Origin: Antedon mediterranea
Lineage: Eukaryota; Echinodermata; Crinoidea; Comatulida; Antedonidae
Length of the DNA: 64,000 nucleotides
Direction of reading: 5' to 3'
Assembly (NCBI RefSeq): GCF_964355755.1
Contig: NC_092671.1
Coordinates: 36,537,304 to 36,601,303, forward strand
This document shows, one piece after another, positions 49,272 to 64,000 of the stretch (position 1 is the first letter of the stretch; each line of letters begins with the position of its first letter). Made by a program: the position numbers and the translations under genes. The notes under the pieces are model-generated. The model was not told the DNA's origin. It did not search any database and saw only the letters and a list, made by a program, of their open reading frames with translations.

Positions 49272-49420
49272 AGCACTGTCTACACTATCAAACTAGTTTG
49301 ACAACAAAAGTGTGATGTGCCAAATATGATAAGTGATATGGCCAAATATGGTAGTGACATCATTATGTACATATATGGCCATTTTTTTGTCACATAAACT
49401 TTGATAGTGTAGACAGAGCT
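49272..49420. mobile_element. MITE-A copy 23 (TTA target duplication)
   Basis: Ends AGCACTGTC and GACAGAGCT, flanked by TTA on both sides. It lies about 330 bp downstream of the cathepsin L stop codon. Confidence 0.88.
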
Positions 49421-49744
49421 TTATAAGACAATAACAACTGTATTTACGAAGGTTTTACCCAAATGTTCAAAAAGTTTATATTGCATTTAGTATAATAATA
49501 GTAACAGTATAAAAGTACATTTTCGAAAATTATTTTTAACACTAAATATTGTTCACGTCTCACAAAACAAACTTTACTAAAGAAAATAGATGTGGTTGTA
49601 CGTAGAGTATTAATTAATAATTTTATTGTCATATCAAACTATAATGAATATTATATAACTGGAATTTTTACACAGCATTAAATTAATTAATATCCAGAGG
49701 TAATGATTTATTGTGTGTAAAAGTTATGTCAAAGAATTTTAAAT

Positions 49745-54803
<5,059 letters not shown>

Positions 54804-55217
54804 TCTGTGTGAAAAAAAAAGAAACGGTTAGAAGGAGCATAGATGGATTAATACTTTTAATTTTTAGGCGTTTTTAAGTTTCTTCTTCTACAATGTTTCA
54901 GTTACAAATACTCCACCGTCATTCAATTTGTTTTGTGCTTTAGAAATTCTTATTTTTATTCTCTATTTGTATTACTTATTACGGTAAACTTAGGCCTAGT
55001 CATGGTATATGCTTTAAAAACAGCAAACAAAAAAGATGCATGGATCTGTTTTGTTATAACATCCAGGCTGTATACGTACGTCGTGTCCTCTCGGCCCAGC
55101 AGCCTGCTGATTGAGTCGAGATGAGAAACTGCTGCACAGCCGGTCAAAGAAAAGTGTACCCTAGTTATGCTAGGCCTAGATAGAATATTTAAATAAAACA
55201 ATTATTTTTTTACTTAC

Positions 55218-55305
55218 TTAATATTAAGTACAAGGTGAAAGACAACCGGTGACAAGATTTTGTAGTACGGTTTAAACTTTAAAACGTGTGGGTCGTACTT
55301 TTATA
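55218..55305 (-). promoter_or_regulatory. Cathepsin L core promoter and non-coding first exon
   Basis: A TATAAAAG box on the minus strand (55305-55298) is followed about 30 bp later by the presumed start. The untranslated exon ends at 55218 with a GTAAGTA donor. This pairs with the CACACAG acceptor just before the ATG at 54803. Confidence 0.65.
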
Positions 55306-55388
55306 CTGTCGTTGCTGCGTAGTGCGGTGATGTGTGTAAAGTCGCGAACAATGAACTTCCTGGTGGTTGGTGGTATAGTATCCACGGA

Positions 55389-55433
55389 CACGTGAGACGG
55401 TATGCGTCTCGTGACTTTACACAGTCATGTGAT
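55389..55433. promoter_or_regulatory. CLEAR-like E-box group upstream of cathepsin L
   Basis: CACGTG at 55389-55394, GTCTCGTGAC at 55406-55415 (nine of ten match to the palindromic CLEAR consensus GTCACGTGAC) and GTCATGTGAT at 55424-55433. They lie 85-130 bp upstream of the TATA box, the usual place for TFEB-type sites in lysosomal genes. Confidence 0.5.
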
Positions 55434-55601
55434 TCGTACTCATGGATGTTATTACGTCATAATACTGGATGATGAAATAGTTTTTAATAATTATAACAGC
55501 GAGACTGCATGCGATATTCGGCCTATATATTATGTAAGATAATGAACAATTGATTTCCTTTTATTATTATTATTATATACGGATCAGGTGCCGTTTCCGG
55601 C

Positions 55602-56380
55602 CACCTCGACTCGTATGGACTATACCATTATAAAAAGATGGGAAAATAGGGGTGTCCCATTTATTAATTCAGTGTGTTAATGTGTTAAAGTACTGCTGCT
55701 TTTGTTCTTTTGTTTTTCTTGTTGTTTCAGCAACAAAGGGAAAACAACTACGCCCTGCATGCTGTAGAATTAATTTCAGTTTTCAAGTTAATGCAGTATA
55801 TTATGGCTTTTATTTCTATATAATGTTTACAGATTTATAGATACAGAAAGTATATAAAGAAAATATAATTTACCTAACGATAACACAGTAGTACATTTAA
55901 TAAAGATGACAGTATACATTTAATAAGATCTATCACATACTCTGATTATTAGGTAATCAGTAAAACAAATAAACATTATAATTTTGTCAATCTGTACCAT
56001 TTTGTTCCCAGAAAACACAGCGTTTGACATTGCATGTTTTTAGGTTTGGTTTTTCTAAAATGTTTTAAACACGTTTTTAAACGTTTCTGTGTAGAAATAC
56101 ATGTTCTAATTGAACAACATTTGCATCAAAAACGTTATAATAGCGAATGCAAAACGGAGCTGATAATGTCGCCATGAAGAGGATGATTGGTGGTGTCTTC
56201 TATAGCATGGAATACACCGGCAAGCCGTTCGCTGTAGAACGAGTCAAGCATTTGCATAGACAAACCAATTACTTTCCACGCTCTACCCAGCACCTTCTCA
56301 ATTTGGTCTTTATCCCCCTTACATTCCCTTACTGATATTCCTAGCCCAATACACAATATGCCCAAATAGAACATCACTGA
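55602..56380. repeat. Long direct repeat, copy 1
   Basis: From CACCTCGACTCGTATGGACT onward this matches 63332-64000 nearly base for base, offset about 7.73 kb. Differences are a small deletion near 55704 and a 15-bp deletion near 56200 in the other copy. The unit contains the 80-codon reading frame at 56135-56377. Confidence 0.92.
56135..56377 (-). CDS. Unrecognised 80-aa reading frame with signal-peptide-like start
   Basis: Starts MMFYLGILCIGLGISVRECK, a hydrophobic segment that could be a signal peptide, and an AG acceptor-like site lies two bases before the ATG. The rest (WKVIGLSMQMLDSFYSERL and onward) resembles no family I know. The copy at the right edge of the window has the same frame with a 15-bp in-frame deletion. 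It could be a small secreted protein, one exon of a longer gene, or chance within a repeat. Confidence 0.3.
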   Translation of the reverse strand: MMFYLGILCIGLGISVRECKGDKDQIEKVLGRAWKVIGLSMQMLDSFYSERLAGVFHAIEDTTNHPLHGDIISSVLHSLL

Positions 56381-57604
56381 TTAGAGTAAAACATAAACAC
56401 TACTGCCAGATACTTATAATTGTTAACAATCTCTACTTCCTTTACTTTAATTAATGTATACTGTCAGACCAATTATGTTTTCGAAAATCAATCCTTATTT
56501 CTTTCGTTTTATTTATGTTTAGTTCAAGAAAATAAAAAATATGATTTATCTACCGATAGGATTGGGCCTATTAGAATGCATTTCCCAACATTCTTTAACA
56601 TATTTCACAACATTATAGAGTTTAGGTAATTTAACCGATTGTAATGTAGTATTTAGGATATTTTAATATCGATTGTACTGTAGTATTTAGGATGTTTTAA
56701 TTACGATTGTATTGTAGTCCATGGGATTTAGACTTTTAACTCACACAAATTGCAAGAAAAGGTTTTTTTGATGAAATGTGTTCTTTAGACCCTACTGAAG
56801 ACATTTATCAACGTTAGGACATTTTTCGACAACGGGAAGTAGCCTAATTTGCATAATTAAAAATGGCGGCCATTTTTAATAACGTACTATGTATCTTGGA
56901 AACCGCTAGTCACAGATACTTAATTATGGTGTTAAAATCGTTAGAATATATGTATTTATATTCACTTTAATGAAAAAGTTTGTCCAAAAATGAATGGAAG
57001 TGCTATTTCTAACATTATTAACCTTTGACCTTGAATTCTCATATCTCAGCAACCACTAATCGGAGATATACAAATTAGGGCTTAAATTGTTCAGAAACTG
57101 CACATTTATATCCAGTCTAATGGCATGTTTTTGCAAAAAATGGCGGATTCTAACATTATTGACCTTTGACCTTGATTTATCATATCTCAGCAACCACTAA
57201 TCGGAGATATACAAATTAGGGCTTAAATTGTTCAGAAACTACACATTTATATCCAGTCTAATGGCATGTTTTTGCAAAAAATGGCCGATTCTAACATTAT
57301 TGACCTTTGAACTTTACACTACATAAAATCGCATAACTTTGAAAATATTGTACATATGAAATTATTTTTAGTGTCAAATTGTTCAGAACATACATGTTTC
57401 TATAGAGTCCAATGACACATTATGTCCAATAATGGCCTATTGTATGGTTATTAACATTTGAACTATATTTGAAAAGGATTTAAACCCGGAATCTTCTTCA
57501 TGTGGACATCCATTAGAACATGTGATTTGGCACTCTAAAATGTAAGAGTTGCAACGTTGACTTATTATGTTTAGTTTAAAGTAGGCCATTGGTACATTAA
57601 ATTT

Positions 57605-58100
57605 ACTAGATGATACGCTCGCTTCGCTCGCGTACCATCTAGGTCGTCACCACAGATGGTTCTCGAATACATAATAATTTCAGCGTTAAAAAACTGACGA
57701 TTTCAAATGTACAATAATGCAGGACAATAAGACACTGATTTATGTACTCAACTAAAATTAGCACCCTGGGAATTACTTCCGACAGAGAAACTTGTCGCAA
57801 AATGAGACCAATTGTTTAAGTCAAATTTAAACAAACTTAATGTGTGTTTTGTATGTAACATTATGGTTGAGGGATGGGGAAGAGGATGGGTGCAAAGAGG
57901 AACAATTTTTATATATAGTCTTTATCCATTTAATAACGAAATATTAATTGTTTTCATGTTTTACAAATAATATACCACTAAACACAGTAAAGCATTGCGA
58001 TGTAATTGAAACTATCACCGTCCTAGTCGATTGAAATAGTACAGTACATGTAACGATACACTACGACGTATATATGTTTATATAATGTTAAACAATTTGT
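57605..58100. repeat. Internal repeat X, copy 1
   Basis: From CTCGCTTCGCTCGCGTACCA to about TGTAACGATACAC, repeated at 58801-59325. The first 45 bp include an almost palindromic CGCTCGCTTCGCTCGCG word. Confidence 0.8.
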
Positions 58101-58339
58101 GAAAACCACCTCTCTATTCGGGGCAAATCATAAATTCGATTTAATCGTTAATAAATATTAAATTATCTAACTCAATTTAATTAGTAGGCCTAATGGTTTT
58201 CAATTGTTTCTAGAGCCAATTCATACTTAAGTTGGTTCCTACCCTCCCACCCGAAGTTGTTGTTGATCCTTCGTACCATGAGTATACAGTACTTGCCTTT
58301 ACGACGCCTGAGGGAATAGACACTTGTGGAACAGAGATT

Positions 58340-58801
58340 GGAATGTTCCATTCATTTCAAATCAATACATTTGCATAAACGTATATTAAATCTATCAAAA
58401 TAGTATTTTTTAAAGAAAATCGGCCTGTCTTCAACATTATGATACTGTACGCGAGCTGTTCAACCGGTTTTCAGCTATTAAAAACAATTATCGTAGGAGG
58501 AGATAGGAAAATGCGAAGCCTCCTCGCATTTTTGTGGCGGGTATTTTTCAAGATGGACATCCATTAGACAGTGTATACCACGATCGGAAAACACCCCTAT
58601 TTGGGGCAAATCGTTGAACCTAAATTCGTTTTAATCGTCAGTAACTAATTATCTAACTTAATTTAATTAGTAAACAGGGTTACATCAGGTGGTTAAAATC
58701 AGTACCGAAAGTACGAACCAACTTTATATACCATCGAGTAAAAATTCTAAAAGTAAGGCGCGATTTACCGAATTTTGCCCTTACGTAAATTTATATATAG
58801 A
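58340..58801. repeat. Internal repeat Y, copy 1
   Basis: 462 bp nearly identical to 59899-60360 (for example TTCAACCGGTTTTCAGCTAT and AGGAGGAGATAGGAAAATGC). It leads directly into repeat X copy 2. Confidence 0.88.
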
Positions 58802-59325
58802 CTAGATGGCACGCTCGCTTCGCTCGCGTACCATCTAGGTCGTGCCCACAGATGGTTCTCGAATACACAGTATTTCCAGCGAGAAAAAAATGGAGATTTC
58901 AAGTGTACGTACCGCAGGACTATAATACATTGTCGTTTACAGAAACGAATAAATATACACAATGATTTATGTAGTCAACCAAAATTAGCACCCTGGGAAT
59001 TACTTCCGAGAGAGAAACAAAATGAGTCAACATTTTTTATTTGGACTCATTTAAACAAACCCAATTTGTGTTTTGTATGTAACATTAAGGGTTGAGGGAT
59101 GGGGAAGAAGATAGGTACAAAGAGGAAACATTTTAAAATATATTCTTATCCACTCAGTAACGAAATATTGTTTTTAATGTGTTATAGGCCTATATAAATA
59201 ATATACCACTAAATACAGTAAAACATTTACGATTTAATACGGTACTTTGTTAAAACACTCACTGTCATAGTCGATTGAAATAGTAAAGTACATGTAACGA
59301 TACACCACTACGACGTTTATATATT
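58801..59325. repeat. Internal repeat X, copy 2
   Basis: Second copy of 57605-58100, more diverged than repeats Y and Z. Confidence 0.8.
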
Positions 59326-59380
59326 TTTAAATTATTAATTAATACAAACGTTGAGAAGCAACTGTCAGTAATAACGTTTA

Positions 59381-59904
59381 TTTATTTGTATATTATATGT
59401 TTATAATCTAACAGTAGGGCCTACCCACACTCACAGTAATAAAGTTTATTTGTATATATTTTTATATTACATCTAACAGTACCAACACTCACAGTAAGAA
59501 ATTTGCGATTCAAATTGCGATCAAAAGTGGTTAATACCTTAACAGTATTGTACAGCTTTGCAATACTATTTATGTTTATTCTCCAAGGGGGCCCATAAAT
59601 CTAAATCTATACCTCTATGGTTAAACCAAATAATTTGGAATGTTTATTTGTATATTATATGTTTATAATCTAACAGTAGGGCCTAACCACACTCACAGTA
59701 ATAAAGTTTATTTGTATATATTTTTATATTACATCTAACAGTACCAACACTCACAGTAAGAAATTTGCGATTCAAATTGCGATCAAAAGTGGTTAATACC
59801 TTAACAGTATTGTACAGCATTGCAATACTATTTATGTTTATTCTCCAAGGGGGCCCATAAATCTAAATCTATACCTCTATGGTTAAACCAAATAATTTGG
59901 AATG
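59381..59904. repeat. Internal repeat Z: 262-bp tandem duplication
   Basis: Units 59381-59642 and 59643-59904 differ at only a few bases (for example CCTACCCAC against CCTAACCAC). The unit contains a CTCCAAGGGGGCCCATAAAT block. The high identity suggests a recent event. Confidence 0.92.
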
Positions 59905-60360
59905 TTACATTCATCACAAATCAATACATTTGTAAAAACGTATATTAAATGTATCAAAATAGTATTTTTTAAAGAAAATCGGCCTGTCTTCAACATTATG
60001 ATGCTGTACTCGAACTGTTCAACCGGTTTTCAGCTATTAAAAACAATTATCGTAGGAGGAGATAGGAAAATGCGAAGCCTCCTCGCATTTTTGTGGCGGG
60101 TATTTTTCAAGATGGACATCCATTAGACAGTGTATACCACGATCGGAAAACACCCCTATTTGGGGCAAATCGTTGAACCTAAATTCGTTTTAATCGTCAA
60201 TAACTAATTATCTAACTTAATTTAATTAGTAAACAGGGTTACATCAGGTGGTTAAAATCAGTACCGAAAGTACGAACCAACTTTATATGCCATCGAGTAA
60301 AAATTCTAGAAGTAAGGCGCGATTTACCGAATTTTGCCCTTACGTAAATTTATATATAGA
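59899..60360. repeat. Internal repeat Y, copy 2
   Basis: Second copy of 58340-58801, offset 1,559 bp. It follows directly on the Z duplication. Confidence 0.88.
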
Positions 60361-62539
60361 TAAGCATAAACTATTGCATTCATCCATAAACTGCCTACAA
60401 GTTTACACGTTTGTTTATTTTATTTCTTATCGTCCTCGCAGCTGAAGCTGAATTACAAGATATTTATATTAAAAGCATTAAAATTGATGGTTAAAAATGG
60501 TAAAAATTAAATCACATAGAAACATGGTACATACACAATACATTCACGTAAAAAAAGTACAAAAACAAATTATAAAAGGTTAAAAACTATACACCACTAG
60601 TAGTCATACTGTATATGGTTATTGAAATAATAAATAAATTCCATAAGAAACTGAGGTTTTTACTGTATACGGCGAAAATATTGCAAGTGGTGGTCAGCCT
60701 AATTATGAGTCTCGATAGCCAATTTAAACTAAACTAAATATGTTGCATTAATATCGATCTTTTAGAATTCCAGTTGTCAACAATGCGTCTAGTAGTAGAA
60801 AAGGCCTTCTTAATAAGACTATGTTTCAACCTAAAAGAATGCCCTCAAGAGTAAATATAAACCAGGGAGTTGTTATTAGACAACTCCCTGTATAAACTAA
60901 ATAATCTTTAGAAATTTGTTTGTTGAATATGCCATTTAATGCCAATTTAATTTGATCGAAAAATAAATTACTAATTTGAAAAAAACTTTAATAAACCTGC
61001 AAAATGACATGGCCTATTTAAAGTATGTACAATATATCATTAAAAAAACGACATCTTTGTTGGCTCTGTTAATAGTGTGAACACCAAATTTCTCCTGAGT
61101 AAGATGCAAGACCTAATTTAAAATTTATTAATAATCCAAACCTATAATGTATGTATACATAGTCTAATATTTTTTTTAAAAGTGAATATTTTCAGTAACT
61201 AAATTAAATCAACTGGTTACATGCACGTTAAATTACCACCATATTCTAAACAACAAGTACGGTAGTGCCAAATCAAATGTTCCAATGAATGCCTACATGA
61301 AGAAGATTCCGGGTTTAAATCCTTTTCAAATATAGTTCAAATGTTAATAACCATACAATAGGCCATTATTGGACAAAATGTGTCATTGGACTCTATAGAA
61401 ACATGTATGTTCTGAACAATTTGACACTAAAAATAATTTCATATGTACAATATTTTCAAAGTTATGCGATTTTATGTAGTGTAAAGTTCAAAGGTCAATA
61501 ATGTTAGAATCGGCTATTTTTTGCAAAAACATGCCATTAGACTAAATATAAATGTGTAGTTTCTGAACATTTTGAGCCATATTTTGTGTCTCTCCTATTA
61601 GTGGTTGCTAAGATATGATAACTCAAGGTCAAAGGTCAATAATGTTAGAATCCGTCATTTTTTGCAAAAACATGCCATTAGACTAGATATAAATGTGTAG
61701 TTTTTGAACAATTTAAGCCCTAATTTGTATATCTCCGATTAGTGGTTGCTGAGATATGAGAATTCAAGGTCAAAGGTCAATAATGTTAGAAATAGCACTT
61801 CCATTCATTTTTGGACAAACTTTTTCAATAAAGTGAATATAAAAACATATATTTTAACGATTTTGACACCATAATTAAGTATCTGTGACTAGCGGTTTCC
61901 AAGATACAGAGTACGTTATTAAAATTGGCAGCCATTTTTAATTATGCAAATTAGGCTACTTCCCGTTGTCGAAAAATGTCCTAACGTTGATAATTGTGTT
62001 CAGTAGGGTCTAAAGAACACATTTCATCAAAAAAACCTTTTCTTGCAATTTGTGTGAGAAAAGGGTCATTTTTTAGCTAAATCCCATGGACTATTGTAGT
62101 ATTTAAGATTTTCTAATTTCGAATCCGATTGTACTAAAATTTAAAGTGTTTAAATCCAGATAGGAATAACATAGGCCTTGTATTTTATATACTTTAATTT
62201 TGATTATACTGTAGTGTTTAGTTTAGTTTTTATATATAATAAGTAAGTATACCTACTTATATAGTTTTTATTCATTCATAGGAATCACCTTTATATTGGT
62301 GTCACACATTTATCAGTTAATGGTGCATCCAATTTACAAACAGAATTACAAATAACATAAGCCACAAAGTTCTAAATACTAATACATACCATCAAAACAA
62401 AATGTAAACTAATTAATTAATTAGATCTGTATGAAAATACATAATACGTAAATTGTACAATAACTACAAAAATACAGGATAGGCCTAATAAATAAATAAA
62501 ACATACAGATACATCCTCATAGAGATGTCTGTAGCTTGT

Positions 62540-63060
62540 TTACTATATTAATCAATTAGTTGAGAGAGGTAATGCTGATAACATCTAGTAACCCATGCTT
62601 TCATTCAATATTTTTTACAATAAAAATCAAAGATTTTTCCAAATGTTTCATTTTCAGTGAATAAACTGTCTAGCATAAAGTGGTGTTTTAATTCCTGAGG
62701 TCCACAATTACAATTATCCAGTACATACTTAATTATTGTCTAACAGAGTTTAATGAAGGACATTTAATAAATAAAAAATGGTTTACTGTTTCTTTTTCGT
62801 TAGTACTACACATCTTACATAATCCTGTGTTATGATTTGACCAGGATTGTCTACGACCCTCAAGATCTAGAGAGTTTGATCTTGCTTTAAATTTTAAATT
62901 GATACCCTTAAAATTAGTTTTATCTAACAAATATTGTTCAAGGTTTGGTTCCTTTATACATAGTATATTCCGTTAACGTTGTTTTGCATGGAATTTCGTT
63001 TTGCTTTGGGCCTTTGAAAACCACTCGTTATGATCAACTTGTTTATTATTTTTTCTAAAT
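62540..63060 (-). pseudogene. Decayed 3' end of a LINE reverse-transcriptase ORF
   Basis: The minus strand encodes WFSKAQSKTKFHAKQR, then (after a stop) LEQYLLDKTNF and LKFKARSNSLDLEGRRQSW. A zinc-knuckle-like LCKMC with HFLFIKCP follows, and after a frameshift KYILDNCNCGPQELKHHF. This order (arginine-rich segment, CxxC...H...C, tail) is typical of the C-terminus of non-LTR retrotransposon ORF2. Stops and at least one frameshift show it is dead. It lies between the right inverted arm and direct-repeat copy 2. Confidence 0.55.
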
Positions 63061-63331
63061 GGCTTTATCCAGTTAGTAGATGCATGGTTCATTAAATTTG
63101 TCTATAAAATTTGTTTTATTTAAAATATCTTTAGTTAGTATAGTAATATTGTTGGCATTCCCTAACACAGTTACCTAATAATAACATGCCTTATAAAAAG
63201 TACATGCATTGCTAGGTTTGATGTTTTGTATTGTTCCTTGTAGTTTGTACTGTAGGTTACATAACAGAACAATTGTATTGTCTTCCCATTCAATAGACAC
63301 CCTTCTCTACATAACACATAATACACCACAC

Positions 63332-64000
63332 CACCTCGACTTGTATGGACTATACCATTATAAAGAGATGGCAAAATAGGGGTGTCCCATTTATTAATTG
63401 AGTGTGTTAATGTGTTAAAGTACTGCTGCTTTTGTTTTTCTTGTTGTTTCAGCAACAAAGGGAAAACAACTACGCCCTGCATGCTGTAGAATTAATTTCA
63501 GTTTTCAAGTTAATGCAGTATATTATGGCTCTTTATTTCTATATAATGTTTACAGATTTATAGATACAGAAAGTATAAGAAAATATAATTTACCTAACGA
63601 TAACACAGTAGTACATTTAATAAAGATGACAGTATACATTTAATAAGATCTATCACATACTCTGATTATTAGGTAATCAGTAAAACAAATAAACATTATA
63701 ATTTTGTCAATCTGTACCATTTTGTTCCCAGAAAACACAGCGTTTGACATTGCATGTTTTTAGGTTTGGTTTTTCTAAAATGTTTTAAACACGTTTTTAA
63801 ACGTTTCTGTGTAGAAATACATGTTCTAATTGAACAACATTTGCATCAAAAACGTTATAATAGCGAATGCAAAACGGAGCTGATAATGTCGCCATGAAGA
63901 GGATGATTGGTGGTGTATACATCGGCAAGCCGTTCGCTGTAGAACGAGTCAAGCATTTGCATAGACAACCCAATTACTTTCCACGCTCTATCCAGCACCT
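63332..64000. repeat. Long direct repeat, copy 2 (runs off the window)
   Basis: Second copy of 55602-56380. The match continues to the last base, so its true end is beyond 64000. Confidence 0.92.

Larger units (their letters stand above)
45156..49744. other. CPT1-cathepsin L intergenic region (convergent genes)
   Basis: The two genes converge here, so both 3' UTRs lie within it. It holds the CPT1 3' triplication, a polypyrimidine tract, two MITE-A copies and SINE-like pieces at 48015-48085 and 48450-48776. The 98-codon frame at 48976-49272 resembles nothing known to me. On the minus strand, an AATAAA at 49712-49707 is the nearest candidate poly(A) signal for cathepsin L. Confidence 0.6.
56716..62091. 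mobile_element. 5.4-kb structure with inverted arms of about 820 bp
   Basis: The left arm (56716-57533) and right arm (61265-62091) are inverted copies with only scattered differences. Outer ends share TCCATGGGATTTA; inner ends share TGATTTGGCAC. Each arm holds tandem blocks of about 150 bp with ACATTATTGACCTTTGACCT and CATATCTCAGCAACCACTAA. The 3.7-kb centre has three nested duplications and no transposase I can recognise. It may be a foldback-type element, a non-autonomous DNA transposon, or an inverted segmental duplication. No target duplication is readable. Confidence 0.7.

Noticed and set aside
48976-49272. 98-codon open frame with ATG in the intergenic region
   Set aside because: No recognisable domain, AT-driven composition rich in Lys, Asn and Tyr, and no splice or promoter context.
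58775-59095. 106-codon frame spanning repeats Y and X
   Set aside because: Crosses a repeat boundary, has no known domain, and is not kept in the other copies of the repeats.

Overview
The window is AT-rich, intron-dense animal nuclear DNA. Four protein-coding genes can be assembled exon by exon: each exon below has AG/GT borders and the reading frame closes across every junction. The organism is probably a marine invertebrate deuterostome, most likely an echinoderm. This rests on the gene families, the frequent TAGGCCTA-type words, and SINEs ending in a GCGCTATATAA plus (ATT)n tail. The taxon is an inference and no species is claimed.

Layout. (1) Positions 1-11354, minus strand: 17 exons of condensin II subunit NCAPG2, with the C-terminal third beyond the left edge. 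(2) 11355-12343: a short divergent promoter region. (3) 12344-22286, plus strand: a complete aspartyl aminopeptidase gene (DNPEP, 15 exons). An open BED-like zinc-finger reading frame follows directly, in frame, from its first exon. (4) 23152-23224, minus strand: a tRNA-Lys(CTT). (5) 23693-45155, plus strand: a complete carnitine O-palmitoyltransferase 1 gene (17 exons, 777 aa). (6) 49745-54803, minus strand: a complete cathepsin L gene (332 aa) with a non-coding 5' exon, a TATA box and E-box/CLEAR-like sites. (7) 55600-64000: no normal gene. It holds two direct-repeat copies about 7.7 kb apart, a 5.4 kb structure with inverted arms of about 820 bp, internal duplications and a decayed LINE fragment.

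The introns and spacers are packed with non-autonomous mobile DNA. One family (MITE-A) has at least 23 copies. Eight of them keep identical 3-bp TTA or TAA target duplications, which is the PIF/Harbinger signature. MITE-B, MITE-C and perhaps MITE-D look similar. There are also tRNA-derived SINEs, a 5S-rRNA-derived SINE, a 36-bp-TIR element carrying a tRNA-Thr-like sequence, and 34-bp and 50-bp minisatellites.

The four genes do not form a pathway: chromosome condensation, cytosolic peptide turnover, mitochondrial fatty-acid entry and lysosomal proteolysis are simply neighbours. The most notable observations are the possible alternative zinc-finger N-terminus of DNPEP, the 5S-derived SINE, the large inverted-repeat structure, and an NCAPG2 exon bracketed by oppositely oriented MITEs.
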